Shown: positions 9,406 through 18,602, counted from the stretch's first letter. The stretch is DNA of 64,000 nt from CAMAXB01 sp964476565 (GCA_964476565.1 CAYZBG010000008.1:1-64000), one strand, 5' to 3'. Notes: generated by a model not told the origin, from the sequence alone. Program-made: numbers and translations.

Positions 9406-10140
9406 CTAACGCAAGGCGCGGCGCAGGTGGTCGCAGACGATGCCCGCGGCGACGGCCGCATTGAGCGACTCGGCGCCGCCGAACTTCGGGATCGTGATCG
9501 TTTGCGTCAGCCGCGCCCGCACCGCCGGAGAAAGGCCGCGGCCTTCGCTGCCGATGACGATGACCGCGTCTGGCAGGGCGGCCAGCGCGTGCACGTCGTC
9601 GCCGCCGAGATCACAGCCGAGAATCGGTGCCCGCACTCCGGCCAGCGCTTCGGCCAGCGGCAGGGTCAGCACGCGCACGCGGCAGAACGAGCCCATGCTG
9701 GCATTGATGACCTTCTGGGAAAATAGGTCGGCGCAGTCGGGCGAAAGCAGCACGCGATCGAGCGCGAACCAGTCGGCGATGCGCAGCAAGGTGCCGACGT
9801 TGCCCGCATCCTGAACCCCGTCGAGGGCGAGGGTGAGGCCGCGCTCGAACTCACCCGGCCGGGGGGCGGCACGGATCAGCCGGCCCACGGCGAGCACCGG
9901 CGACGGCGTGGGAAAATGGCTGAGCCGGTCCATCTCGGTCTGCGTGACGGGAACGACGCGCGGGTCGTCGCGAGGGCCGTCCCAATCCTCCGTCGCGTAG
10001 AGGGCGGTGAACGGGGCACCGGCGGCGAGCAGTTCGGCCACGACCTTGGGGCCCTCGACGACGAACAGGCCTTCGGCTTCACGGTGCTTCTTCTCGCGCA
10101 GGGCGCGGATGCGGGTGAATTCGGCCTTGGTCAACGGCAT
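9406..10140 (-). CDS. TrmH/SpoU-family RNA 2'-O-methyltransferase
   Basis: This 244-residue protein has an N-terminal SpoU substrate-binding domain (about 1-80; LFVVEGPKVVAELL) and a C-terminal SPOUT knot. The three family motifs are present: DAGNVGTLLRIADW, VIVIGSEGRGLS and IPKFGGAESLNAAVAAGI. The family transfers methyl from S-adenosylmethionine to a ribose 2'-OH of rRNA or tRNA. Similarity to the RlmB/TsnR type suggests 23S rRNA, but the target nucleotide is not determinable. It is divergent from the second TonB receptor gene. Confidence 0.92.
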   Translation of the reverse strand: MPLTKAEFTRIRALREKKHREAEGLFVVEGPKVVAELLAAGAPFTALYATEDWDGPRDDPRVVPVTQTEMDRLSHFPTPSPVLAVGRLIRAAPRPGEFERGLTLALDGVQDAGNVGTLLRIADWFALDRVLLSPDCADLFSQKVINASMGSFCRVRVLTLPLAEALAGVRAPILGCDLGGDDVHALAALPDAVIVIGSEGRGLSPAVRARLTQTITIPKFGGAESLNAAVAAGIVCDHLRRALR

Positions 10141-10218
10141 GGGCAGAGCTCACGGCAGGAGCGGGCGTTTGGCAAAGGCAACTTCGCACGGGGAGGCCGG
10201 TGGATTTGGCATGAGATT

Positions 10219-10232
10219 GTCACGAACGTGAC
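10219..10232. promoter_or_regulatory. Inverted repeat upstream of TonB receptor 2
   Basis: A perfect 6+2+6 inverted repeat (GTCACG-AA-CGTGAC) lies about 100 bp before the second TonB receptor start, inside a 192-bp divergent intergenic region. The size suits a dimeric regulator. No regulator gene is adjacent and no second copy was noticed before receptor 1. Its function is unproven. Confidence 0.3.
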
Positions 10233-10332
10233 GCCCCGGTGACCGCACGGTTAAGATTCGGCGAAGGGCCGGGTGGAGGTTTGACGGTGCCGGCCGGCGA
10301 TTCGCACGGTGCGTCCACCTCCACACCCAGCC

Positions 10333-13116
10333 ATGCACTTCCTCTTCCGCACCTTGTTCGTCTTCGGCGCCTTTTGGGCGGCCGGACTGTTCGCGCAATC
10401 CTCCGGCACCGGCGCCGTTTCCGGCCGTGTCACCGATGCCACCACGAATCTCGCGCTCGGTGGCGCGCGCATCGCGGTCGAGGGCACGTCGCTCGAGACC
10501 TTCACCACCGCCTCGGGTGATTACCAACTGACCAACGTGCCCGCCGGAGCGCGGACGCTCGTGGTGAGCTACGTTGGCTATCCCGACGTGCGTCAGGCCG
10601 TGACGGTCTCGCAGGGGGCGACCGCGCGCGTCGACCTGACCGCCGGTGCGGTGCAACTCGACGCGCTCGTGATCGAGGGCGCGCTGGTCGGCACCGCCCG
10701 CGCGATCAACGAGCAGCGCGCCGCGGCCACGCTCACCAATCTCGTGGCGTCGGACCAGATCGGCAGCTTTCCCGATCAGAACGCCGCCGAGGCGCTGTCG
10801 CGTCTGCCGGGCGTGTCGGTGTACCGCGACCAGGGTGAAGGCCGCTTCGTCAACGTGCGCGGCATCAATTACACGCTGGGCAACGTGACCCTTGACGGGT
10901 CGGGCCTGGCGAGTCCGGAGAGCGGCCAGCGTGCGATCGCCCTCGACGTGGTGCCGGCGGACAGCCTCGGGGCCCTCGAGGTGACGAAAGTGCCGACGCC
11001 GGACATGACGGCGGAAGGTCTCGGCGGGAACGTGAACCTGCGTTCGAAGAGCCCGTTCGATGGCGAGGCCTTCGCTGCCAAGCTGTCGGCCCAGTCGATC
11101 TATTCGCGGCACACGCGGGAGTTTGGCTACAAGCTGTCCGGCGAACTCTCCCGCCTGTCGGCGGACGGCCGGTTGGGCGTACTCGTGGGCTTCTCCCAGC
11201 AGGAGCGTTCCTTCGGTTCGTACAACTACGAGACCGATCGCTGGACCAATTTGAATCCGCCCGATCTCGAGGACGTCACGCAGGCCTTCTTCTCCCCGGT
11301 CGAGCTGCAGTTTCGCGACTACACCATCGAGCGCGAGCGCACGGGTGTGAATGCCATGCTCGAGTTCCGCCCCGCGGCGGAAACGCGTTTCTGGGTGCGC
11401 GGCACTTACAACGATTTCTCCGATGTCGAGGACCGCCAGACGTTCTTCGTGCCTGTGTCCGACGACAACGTGAACGCGATCACGCGCCTCGATAACACGA
11501 GCGGCATCGTGGAGCAGGCGCGCCGGTTCTCGCGCCGGGCGCGTGATCGGGCGAAGTTGCAGGACCTGCTCGCCCTCACCGCCGGGGCGCAAACCCGGCG
11601 CGGCAGCTTCACCTTCGACGCCCAGGCGGGTTATTCGCGGGGCGAGGAGGACAAGGATGAGACGCAGGCGCGCTTCCGTCGCAGCACGCGCGACACCTCG
11701 TTCCGGTACGACGTGAACGGCTACGATGTGCAGCTCACGCAGCTGAATGCCACGACGGCTTCGGCGTTCACCAATCCGGCGGCGTACAACCAGTTCCAGC
11801 GCTTCGATGTCGAGACGGATGACGCGGAAGAGACCGAGTCGAACCTGCAGGTCAACGTGCGCTACGATCTCGGCACCGCCACGCCGGCCTTCCTGAAGTT
11901 CGGTGCAGCCGTGCGCGCGAAGGAGAAGCAGCGTGACGAGAACGTGTACGAGTTCGGCGACAACGGCAGCGGCCTCGCCTTTGCCAATTATACGTCGACG
12001 TTCAGCCGCTATCCTTACGGTCCGTCGGTCGTGCGGATCGACACGGGCCGGGTGGTTTCCTTCTTTGCGGACAACCCCGGCCTCTTCACCCGCAGCTTCG
12101 CGGACGAGCTGGGCAACGACTACGAGGTGGAGGAAGATGTGCTGGCGGCCTACGGCATGGCCGGTGCGACCTTCGGCCGGCTGCAGGTGCTTGGCGGCGT
12201 GCGCGTCGAGGACACGGACGTTTCGACCACGGGCAATGTCGTCGATCAGGACCTCGCTCTCGTGGAGCGCGCCTCGGGTGGCGGCGGCTACACCGACGTG
12301 CTGCCCGGACTTCACGTCCGTTACTCGCCCCAGCGCGACCTTGTGTTGCGCGCCTCGTACTCGACCTCGATCGTCCGCCCGGCCTTTGGCGAACTCGCGT
12401 TTGGCCGCAGCATCAACACGGAGGATTTCGAGATCACCGAGCGCAATCCGGACCTGAAGGCGCTGAACGCGCGCAACCTCGACGTCTCGGTGGAGTACTA
12501 TCTCCCGTCGCTCGGCCTCGTCTCGGCCGCCGCCTTCTACAAGGACATCTCGGACTTCACCTTCCTTACGAACGTGGGCTCCCGGACGATCGGCACGGAT
12601 GTCTACGACGTGCGCCGCTACGAGAACGGTAACGACGGCGAAATCTACGGCCTCGAACTCGCCTATCAGCAGCAGTTGCGCTTCCTGCCGGCGCCGTTCG
12701 ATGGCTTCGGTGTGTTCGCCAACCTGACCCTCAGCGGGTCCGAGGCGGACTATGGTGCCGCGGGCACCTACGATTTCGTCGGCCAGTCCGACCGCATGGG
12801 CAACGTGGCCCTGACCTACGAAAAGAAGCGCTTCAGCGCCCGCCTGGCGGTCAACTTCCGCAGCGAACGCCTGCGCGAAGACGAGGACATCGCCTTCGAC
12901 AACAGCCTGATCTACGTCGACGACTCGGTGCAGGTGGACCTCACCCTCGGCTACCAAATGCGTCGCGGCCCGGAGCTGTTTGCGGAGTTCGTCAATCTCA
13001 CCAACGAACCCTTCCGCGTCTTCTCCGCCGGCGGTCCGCAGAATCAACCGAAGCTCTTCCAACAGTTCGAGGAGTACGATGTGAGTGTATACGCCGGACT
13101 GCGCTGGAAGCTCTGA
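10333..13116 (+). CDS. TonB-dependent receptor, Caulobacter type (2)
   Basis: This is a second large outer-membrane receptor (927 residues) of the same family as the one at 5293-8211. It has a signal peptide (MHFLFRTLFVF, ending GLFAQ) and a carboxypeptidase-regulatory-like domain (about 25-105; GAVSGRVTDATTNLALGG). The plug carries LSRLPGVSVYRDQGEGR and FVNVRGI, then GLGGNVNLRSKSPF, a very close match to the family signature. The beta-barrel ends in YAGLRWKL. ATG 10333 was chosen because it opens the signal peptide; an in-frame GTG at 10309 is less likely. It is followed by a strong terminator, so it is probably monocistronic. The ligand is unknown. Confidence 0.93.
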   Translation: MHFLFRTLFVFGAFWAAGLFAQSSGTGAVSGRVTDATTNLALGGARIAVEGTSLETFTTASGDYQLTNVPAGARTLVVSYVGYPDVRQAVTVSQGATARVDLTAGAVQLDALVIEGALVGTARAINEQRAAATLTNLVASDQIGSFPDQNAAEALSRLPGVSVYRDQGEGRFVNVRGINYTLGNVTLDGSGLASPESGQRAIALDVVPADSLGALEVTKVPTPDMTAEGLGGNVNLRSKSPFDGEAFAAKLSAQSIYSRHTREFGYKLSGELSRLSADGRLGVLVGFSQQERSFGSYNYETDRWTNLNPPDLEDVTQAFFSPVELQFRDYTIERERTGVNAMLEFRPAAETRFWVRGTYNDFSDVEDRQTFFVPVSDDNVNAITRLDNTSGIVEQARRFSRRARDRAKLQDLLALTAGAQTRRGSFTFDAQAGYSRGEEDKDETQARFRRSTRDTSFRYDVNGYDVQLTQLNATTASAFTNPAAYNQFQRFDVETDDAEETESNLQVNVRYDLGTATPAFLKFGAAVRAKEKQRDENVYEFGDNGSGLAFANYTSTFSRYPYGPSVVRIDTGRVVSFFADNPGLFTRSFADELGNDYEVEEDVLAAYGMAGATFGRLQVLGGVRVEDTDVSTTGNVVDQDLALVERASGGGGYTDVLPGLHVRYSPQRDLVLRASYSTSIVRPAFGELAFGRSINTEDFEITERNPDLKALNARNLDVSVEYYLPSLGLVSAAAFYKDISDFTFLTNVGSRTIGTDVYDVRRYENGNDGEIYGLELAYQQQLRFLPAPFDGFGVFANLTLSGSEADYGAAGTYDFVGQSDRMGNVALTYEKKRFSARLAVNFRSERLREDEDIAFDNSLIYVDDSVQVDLTLGYQMRRGPELFAEFVNLTNEPFRVFSAGGPQNQPKLFQQFEEYDVSVYAGLRWKL

Positions 13117-13150
13117 GCACTTTGTTGGGTCAGTAGTCTGTTAAGGTCAG

Positions 13151-13190
13151 CCCCGTCCGGCCTCTGCGGCCGGACGGGGTTTCTTTTTTT
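13151..13190 (+). terminator. Rho-independent terminator after TonB receptor 2
   Basis: A perfect 12-bp stem (CCCCGTCCGGCC at 13151-13162 with its complement at 13168-13179) encloses the loop TCTGC. It is followed by a T-rich run, TTTCTTTTTTT (13180-13190). It lies 34 bp past the receptor stop codon. Confidence 0.92.
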
Positions 13191-13303
13191 CCGAGGCGGG
13201 CGGGCGCGTCCCGAGAGGGCCTGTGCCCGCCTGCGGCCGCGAACGAAGATTGGGGCTGCAAAATGCGTCCCGGCGGTTACGGTCCGGGCGATCCCTCCCG
13301 CGC

Positions 13304-14518
13304 ATGAAGCGATTCTCCCCGGTCATTGTCCTGGTCACCCTGCTTGCCGTCCTCGCCGTGCCGCTCTGGGCGGCGACGGGCATGGCCTCCTCGTCGCCCT
13401 CCGATCGCTCGCCGGCCGCGCCCATCGCCGGGGCGATCTCCACCGTCACCGGCATCGCGATCTCCCCGCTGCTCGGCACCGGCGCCTATGGGGCGTATCA
13501 GTATTTCAAGACGCCGGCGGAGCAGCGGGGGGCGTTGCCGTGGTACGCGCAGATCTCATTCTGGGGCCCGGCCCTGCTCGTGGTCGGAGCCTGTGCGCTG
13601 AAGGATTCCTTTGGCGCGGTGCTGCCGCCGGGTTGGAAGAAGCCCTTGGACGTGCTGGAGACGGTTGAGAACAAGGCCACGGGCCTCGTCGCGGCGGGGG
13701 CCGTGGTGCCGTTCACGATGAGCGCCTTGTCCAAGATGATTCTGGACAGCGGCGCCACCCAGCCGACGGCCTCGTTGCTGCCATCGGGCATGGCCGTGAT
13801 TCAGGTGGGGGCGATCGACTGGTCGTGGCTGCTCAATCTGCTCACGGTGCCCTTTGGCATCGCCGTGTTTGCCGTGGTCTGGATGGCGTCCCATGCGATC
13901 AACGCGCTGATCTTGATCAGCCCGTGGGGAGCGATAGATGCGGTCCTGAAGTCGGCCCGCACCGCCCTGCTCGGCGTGCTCACGATCTCGGCCACCCTCA
14001 ACCCGTGGGTGAGCGCGGCGCTCTCCCTCGTGGTGATCATCGTGGCCTACCTCGTCGCCGGCTGGGCCTTCCGGCTCACGGTCTTTGGGTCGGTCTTCTG
14101 CTGGGATTTCTTCACACTGCGCAAGCATCGCTTCAAGCCGGCGCCCCGGGAGAACAAGATGTTCTCGTCCAATCTGCTCACCCGGCAGGGCGTGCCGATG
14201 CGCACCTACGGCCGGTTGATCCATGAGCCGGAGAACGGGACCTGGACCTTCGCCTTCCGGCCCTGGTTGGTGTTGCCGGAGCAGTCCGTGCCGGTGAAGC
14301 CCGTGGCGCCGGTGGTCGGCGAAGGCCTGTTCTATTCGTCGATCGGCGACGGCGAGAAGACGTTGTTCGTACTCCCGCCGCGCTACCGCGGCCACGAGCG
14401 CGCCGTGGTCGAAGTGTACCGGATCGAAGGCGGGGTCCAGCCCGCCGGGCTGCTGAAGTCGTGGCGCCTGGTGAAGGAGCTCTTCGGCGGAAGCGCCACG
14501 CGCACGCAGGTCGTGTGA
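13304..14518 (+). CDS. Multi-pass membrane protein of unknown function
   Basis: This is a predicted inner-membrane protein of 404 residues. It starts with a signal-anchor-like stretch (MKRFSPVIVLVTLLAVLAV). Further hydrophobic segments are seen at GAISTVTGIAISPLLG, FWGPALLVVGACAL, WLLNLLTVPFGIAVFAVVW, AINALILISPWGAI and LSLVVIIVAYLVAGWAF. The C-terminal third (about 280-404) is soluble, with PRENKMF and an arginine-rich end. I do not recognise the family. The start was chosen at the first Met giving an N-terminal hydrophobic stretch. It lies downstream of a strong terminator, so it probably has its own promoter, and is convergent with the small BamE-like gene (4 bp apart). Confidence 0.75.
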   Translation: MKRFSPVIVLVTLLAVLAVPLWAATGMASSSPSDRSPAAPIAGAISTVTGIAISPLLGTGAYGAYQYFKTPAEQRGALPWYAQISFWGPALLVVGACALKDSFGAVLPPGWKKPLDVLETVENKATGLVAAGAVVPFTMSALSKMILDSGATQPTASLLPSGMAVIQVGAIDWSWLLNLLTVPFGIAVFAVVWMASHAINALILISPWGAIDAVLKSARTALLGVLTISATLNPWVSAALSLVVIIVAYLVAGWAFRLTVFGSVFCWDFFTLRKHRFKPAPRENKMFSSNLLTRQGVPMRTYGRLIHEPENGTWTFAFRPWLVLPEQSVPVKPVAPVVGEGLFYSSIGDGEKTLFVLPPRYRGHERAVVEVYRIEGGVQPAGLLKSWRLVKELFGGSATRTQVV

Positions 14519-14522
14519 GGGG

Positions 14523-14912
14523 TCAACGCGCTTCAGCGACCTGCACGGCGGCCGCATCGGCGGCGCGCAAGGCGGCCACCGTCGCCGGGGTGGCCAGCGC
14601 GAGGTGCTGCACCTGACCGTCGCGGAAGCGGATCACCAACGTGCCCTTGAGCGAGCCTTCGCGGGCGGAGAACCGCTCGTAGAGCCAGGTGCCGTCCTTG
14701 AGCCGAGCACTGGGTTCGCCGAGCTTGGCGAGCACTTGGATGCGATAGGTGCCGCGTTCCACGTAGGGTCCCGCGGCATCGACAAGGATGGCGCCATGGG
14801 CGGTCAGGGGATCGGCGGCGGCCGGGCGGTTGGGCGAGGCGGAGAGCGCGAGGGCGGAGACAAGAAACGCCGTGCTGGCGGCGGAGAGGAAACGAAGGGA
14901 GGAGAGGTTCAT
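14523..14912 (-). CDS. Small exported SmpA/BamE-like protein
   Basis: This 129-residue protein has a signal peptide (about 1-32, ending PAAA). The short folded part (about 45-115) has the look of the SmpA/OmlA/BamE fold: VLAKLGEPSARLKDGTWLYER, with the characteristic glycine and Trp-x-Tyr, then a beta hairpin (LVIRFRDGQVQHLAL). It has no lipobox cysteine, so it is soluble and periplasmic rather than a lipoprotein. It is divergent from the lytS-like kinase gene. The four tandem LytTR-type boxes at 14987-15060 lie between them, so it is a candidate target of that two-component system. That link is inference. Confidence 0.65.
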   Translation of the reverse strand: MNLSSLRFLSAASTAFLVSALALSASPNRPAAADPLTAHGAILVDAAGPYVERGTYRIQVLAKLGEPSARLKDGTWLYERFSAREGSLKGTLVIRFRDGQVQHLALATPATVAALRAADAAAVQVAEAR

Positions 14913-14986
14913 GGGAGGAAGGGAGCCGGTGAATCCGGCCGATGCACGCAGCCTGCCTGTTCGCGGCTCGGATTCGATGCGGAGCC

Positions 14987-15060
14987 AGCGAACGGCTCAC
15001 CGCGTGAGCGAACGACCCGGGGTGGCGAGTGAACGGCTCAACCGGCGAGTGAACGGCTCA
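14987..15060. promoter_or_regulatory. Four tandem LytTR/AlgR-like boxes
   Basis: Four direct repeats with cores GAACGGCTCA, GAACGACCC, GAACGGCTCA and GAACGGCTCA begin at 14990, 15010, 15031 and 15051, a steady 20-21 bp spacing (two helical turns). On the minus strand the cores read CCGTTCGCT, TCGTTCGCT, CCGTTCACT and CCGTTCACT, close to the AlgR consensus CCGTTCGTC. LytTR-family proteins usually bind direct repeats about 21 bp apart. The array lies just before a gene pair that encodes a LytTR regulator, so autoregulation is likely. The divergent gene may also be controlled. Confidence 0.65.
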
Positions 15061-15106
15061 GGAATGCCGTGGACGCCGTCGAGGCGCCCGGCAGACTCCG
15101 CATGGC

Positions 15107-16858
15107 ATGGGCTCTCTTTGGCGAATGCTGTGGCTGTTGATCGCGCCGTGCGTACTCCACGCGGCGGCGAATCGGGCCTTCGAAGTCCGTCTGATGCATG
15201 GGGACGATCCGCGCTGGGCGGACCCGGCGTTTGACGACCGTGACTGGCCGGTGATTGCACCCGATCAGCATCCGGCGCGCAGCGGACCTTACTGGGTAAG
15301 GATCCGTTTCACGCTGGATGGCGCTTCCGTTCCTGCGGACGACTTTCGCGGCCGTTATCCTCAGGCGAACTCGAGCGGCCCGATGGACAGCATCTTTCTC
15401 TCCTCGGTGTATTCATGGGAGATCTACTGGGATGGCGAGGCTCTCGCCCGGAGCGGCCGGGTGGGAGACAGCCGCGAGACGGAGATACCTGGGCCGCTGG
15501 ATCACTTGATCCGCCTCTCGCCCGAACAGCTGCAGCCGGGCGAACATCTGGTGGCGATCCGCATGTCGAGTCACCACTATAATTTCTCGGTGGACCGCTT
15601 CCACACCGCGATGCGCTTCGTCAATTACGCGTCCAGGGCCAAAACCGAAGCGCGGGCTGTTTTGTTTCCGGTCGCCGGTGCGGCGGGTGCGGCTCTGATG
15701 GGCATCATCAGCGCGGTGCTGTATGGAGCGTTGGAACGGCGGCGTGCGCTGGTCCTCTGTGCCGCCCTGTGCGCGACGCTCACCGCCTTCTACCTGTTGA
15801 TCGCGCTACGCTGGCTGACCGATCATCCCTTTCATTGGCATGCGCCCCGGCTGGCAGCGATCGCGGCGCTGACCGGGGTGATTGGTGTCCTGCTGCCGTG
15901 GCTCCTGCTCGAGTGGTTTGGTCTGAAACGGAAGTGGGCGTGGTTCGTGGTGCTGATCCCGCTGCTGATTGCCGGTTGGCATTCGGATCTGTATTTCGAG
16001 AACCGTGCCCTCTGGATGACCCGGGCCACCCTGGGCGTGTCGCTGGTCATCGCGCTCACCGCGGCGGTCCGGCGCCAGGCGGGTGCCTGGGCGGCGGTGG
16101 CGGGCATGGCGGCGGGCCTCGTCGTGATGCGGTCGTCGGGGCGGGTCTTCCTCGATCCGACCTACTTCCTCGTCCTCGGCGGCCTGGTGTTGCTCGTATT
16201 TGCCACGTTGGGCTGGCAGATCCAGGCGGAGCGCCGACGCGTGCAGCAGATGCGGCTGACCGCAGCGCGGCTGGAGATCGAGATCCTCCGTAAGCACCTT
16301 CAGCCTCACTTTCTGATGAACACCCTCACCACGCTGATGGAGGTGATCGAGCAGGATCCGAAGACGGCGGTGACCTTGATCGAGGCCCTGGCCGGGGAGT
16401 GCCGGATTCTGGCGCGCGTGTCCGGCGAGACCCTGATCCCGCTCGCCGAGGAGCTCGAGCTCTGCCGGGCGCATCTCCGCATCATGAGCCTGCGCAAGGG
16501 CGTGACTGCCGATTTCGACGTGATCGCGGTCGACGAGACCGTGCGTGTGCCTCCGGCGCTGTTTCACACCCTGGTGGAGAACGGGCTGACCCACCTGCGG
16601 CCGCGCGACGGACGTTTGCGCTTCACGTTGCAGGAGGAGCGGGATGGGGCGTGGGTGCGCTTTACCCTGCGGGCCGAGGGTGAACGGCAGCGGCAGCCGC
16701 GGAACGGGACGGAGCCTCGGGAAGGAACGGGTCTGCGTTACGTGAAGGCACGGCTGGAGGAGAGTTTTCCCGGACGCTGGCAGTTCGAGTCGGGACCCAT
16801 GGATGCGGGGTGGCAGACCGTCATCGCGTGGCGTGAGACCGAAGGGAGGACGGCATGA
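15107..16858 (+). CDS. LytS-like sensor histidine kinase (7TM)
   Basis: This 583-residue sensor kinase has an N-terminal export signal (about 1-20). A periplasmic jelly-roll-like domain follows (about 23-180; HGDDPRWADPAFDDRDW resembles carbohydrate-binding modules). Seven hydrophobic segments lie between about 185 and 370, as in 7TMR-DISM receptors, then a short coiled coil. The cytoplasmic kinase part is of the LytS/His_kinase type: HLQPHF with phospho-acceptor His401, and an N-box with Asn492 (HTLVENGLTH). Its stop codon overlaps the start of the LytTR regulator (ATGA), so the two are translated as a pair. The ligand is unknown; the jelly-roll suggests a glycan signal. An alternative start is Met7 (15125); neither has a clear ribosome-binding site. 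Confidence 0.88.
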   Translation: MGSLWRMLWLLIAPCVLHAAANRAFEVRLMHGDDPRWADPAFDDRDWPVIAPDQHPARSGPYWVRIRFTLDGASVPADDFRGRYPQANSSGPMDSIFLSSVYSWEIYWDGEALARSGRVGDSRETEIPGPLDHLIRLSPEQLQPGEHLVAIRMSSHHYNFSVDRFHTAMRFVNYASRAKTEARAVLFPVAGAAGAALMGIISAVLYGALERRRALVLCAALCATLTAFYLLIALRWLTDHPFHWHAPRLAAIAALTGVIGVLLPWLLLEWFGLKRKWAWFVVLIPLLIAGWHSDLYFENRALWMTRATLGVSLVIALTAAVRRQAGAWAAVAGMAAGLVVMRSSGRVFLDPTYFLVLGGLVLLVFATLGWQIQAERRRVQQMRLTAARLEIEILRKHLQPHFLMNTLTTLMEVIEQDPKTAVTLIEALAGECRILARVSGETLIPLAEELELCRAHLRIMSLRKGVTADFDVIAVDETVRVPPALFHTLVENGLTHLRPRDGRLRFTLQEERDGAWVRFTLRAEGERQRQPRNGTEPREGTGLRYVKARLEESFPGRWQFESGPMDAGWQTVIAWRETEGRTA

Positions 16859-17553
16859 AGCTTCTGATCGTCGAAGACGAGCCGCTGATTGCGCGGCGCC
16901 TGGAGCGCTTCGTGCGGGAGATCCTGGGCTCCGGGTTGGAATCGTTGCGCTTTGCCGAGACCCTCGATCAGGCCCGCGCCCTGCTCGACGAGCTGCCGGT
17001 CGACGTGCTGCTGCTCGACCTCAACCTCAACGGCCAGCCGGGCATGGACCTGTTGAAGGCGACGGTGGCGGGATCGTTCCACACCATCATCGTCTCGGCC
17101 AACGTCGACCAGGCGCTGACGGCCTTCGAGTACGGGGTGATCGATTTTGTGCCCAAGCCCTTCACGGCGGAACGGCTCGCCGTCGCGCTTGGGCGAGTGA
17201 ACGGCCGCGGGGGGCGGGCTTCCGCGGCCGCGAAGTACCTCGCGGTGCGCAAGCACGGCCGGGTGGAACTGGTCCCGATTGACCGCGTGCTCTACGTCGA
17301 AGGTGCCGGGGCTTACGCGGAACTGGTACTCGATGACGGGCGCCGGGAGCTGCACGACAAAACCCTCGAGAAGGTGCATGCCTTGCTCCCGCCCGAGTTC
17401 GAGCGGATCCACAAGAGCTACGTGGTGCGGCTGAGCGCGATCACGGCGCTGCGCGCCCACGAAGGCAGCCGTTACGAAGCCGAGTTGCGCGGCGGACTCC
17501 GCCTGCCGATCGGGCGCTCCCGCTACAAGGAGCTGCGCGAACGGCTCGCCTGA
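16855..17553 (+). CDS. LytTR-family response regulator
   Basis: This 232-residue regulator has a receiver domain (1-115) with acidic pocket Glu7/Asp8/Glu9, phospho-acceptor Asp55 (LLLDLNLNG) and Lys101 (VPKPF). The DNA-binding LytTR domain spans about 127-230, with the usual IDRVLYVEGAGAYAEL and FERIHKSYVV segments. It is the partner of the overlapping sensor kinase. LytTR proteins bind direct repeats near 21-bp spacing, and such repeats lie upstream of the operon at 14987-15060, so autoregulation is probable. Confidence 0.93.
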   Translation: MKLLIVEDEPLIARRLERFVREILGSGLESLRFAETLDQARALLDELPVDVLLLDLNLNGQPGMDLLKATVAGSFHTIIVSANVDQALTAFEYGVIDFVPKPFTAERLAVALGRVNGRGGRASAAAKYLAVRKHGRVELVPIDRVLYVEGAGAYAELVLDDGRRELHDKTLEKVHALLPPEFERIHKSYVVRLSAITALRAHEGSRYEAELRGGLRLPIGRSRYKELRERLA

Positions 17554-17597
17554 TCGCGGCTTGCCTGGATGGCCGGTGCCGGGCTTGATCGCGCGCC

Positions 17598-18482
17598 ATG
17601 GCAGCCACTCTCCTTGTCCTCGCCGCCGGCATGGGTTCGCGGTACGGCGGACTCAAGCAACTCGATCCCGTCGGTCCGTCCGGCGAGACGATCCTCGACT
17701 ATGCGGTGTTTGATGCGATCCGGGCCGGATTCGACCGCGTGGTGTTTGTGATCCGCCGGGAGTTTGAGACCGAGTTCCGTGCCCAGGTCGGCGCCAAGTA
17801 TGCCGGACGCATTGCGGTGGACTATGTGTTCCAGTCCCTCGATGCGCTCCCGGTCGGCCGATCGGTGCCGGCGGGCCGGGAAAAGCCCTGGGGGACCGGT
17901 CACGCCGTCTGGTGCGCGCGTGGGGCGGTGCGGGAGCCCTTCGCCGTGATCGGTGCCGACGATTTCTTCGGCCGCGACGCCTTCGTGCAACTGGCCGCCT
18001 TCCTCGGCCGGAAGGCGGCGGACGGCGCGTCGTATGCGATGGTTGGATACCGCTTGGCCAACACCCTGTCGGAGCATGGCGCGGTGTCGCGCGGCGTGTG
18101 CACCGTGACGGCGGACGGCCGGCTCGCCCGAGTGGTTGAGCAGACCGGAATCCTCCGGACGGAGGTGGGGCCCGGCCGCACGTACTCCGGCGAGGAGACC
18201 GTTTCGATGAACTGCTGGGCGTTTGCGCCCTCGCTGTTTGCGGAGCTGGACCGCCAGTTCGACGCTTTCCTTGGCGGGCCCGCGCTGGCGAATCCGCTGA
18301 AGGCCGAGTTTTATCTGCCGGAGGCCGTGTCGGCCCAGATTGCCGAAGGCCGGGCGATGGTCGAGGTACGCAAGACGACGGCGACGTGGTTTGGCGTCAC
18401 GTACCGTGACGACAAACCGCGGGTGCAGGCGGCGCTGGCCGCGCTGGTGGCCGCCGGGGAGTACCCGCCGCGGCTCTTCTGA
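17598..18482 (+). CDS. Sugar-phosphate nucleotidyltransferase-like protein
   Basis: This is a 294-residue GT-A/Rossmann nucleotidyltransferase. The N-terminal signature VLAAGMGSRYGGLKQLDP (7-24) is the nucleotide-binding loop. KPWGTGHAVWCAR (about 96-108) and the metal site VIGADDFFG (about 117-125) follow, as in NTP:sugar-phosphate transferases. The family activates a sugar-phosphate or similar with NTP; the specificity cannot be read here. It lies 44 bp downstream of the LytTR regulator on the same strand, so it could belong to that operon. A cell-surface sugar role is an inference. Confidence 0.85.
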   Translation: MAATLLVLAAGMGSRYGGLKQLDPVGPSGETILDYAVFDAIRAGFDRVVFVIRREFETEFRAQVGAKYAGRIAVDYVFQSLDALPVGRSVPAGREKPWGTGHAVWCARGAVREPFAVIGADDFFGRDAFVQLAAFLGRKAADGASYAMVGYRLANTLSEHGAVSRGVCTVTADGRLARVVEQTGILRTEVGPGRTYSGEETVSMNCWAFAPSLFAELDRQFDAFLGGPALANPLKAEFYLPEAVSAQIAEGRAMVEVRKTTATWFGVTYRDDKPRVQAALAALVAAGEYPPRLF

Positions 18483-18602
18483 CGACGTGGGGACTTTGGC
18501 TCCCGAATCCGGAGCCGGACGTTGACGCCTGCCGTCGGGCAGGAAGAGTAGGGCGATCCGTCCGGGGTTCACCCTGATTACCTGGCGGGAATCCGCCCCA
18601 CC

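Noticed and set aside
10150..13062. A 970-codon frame opposite the second TonB receptor
   Set aside because: High GC leaves the opposite strand open. The plus-strand reading shows signal, plug and barrel motifs.
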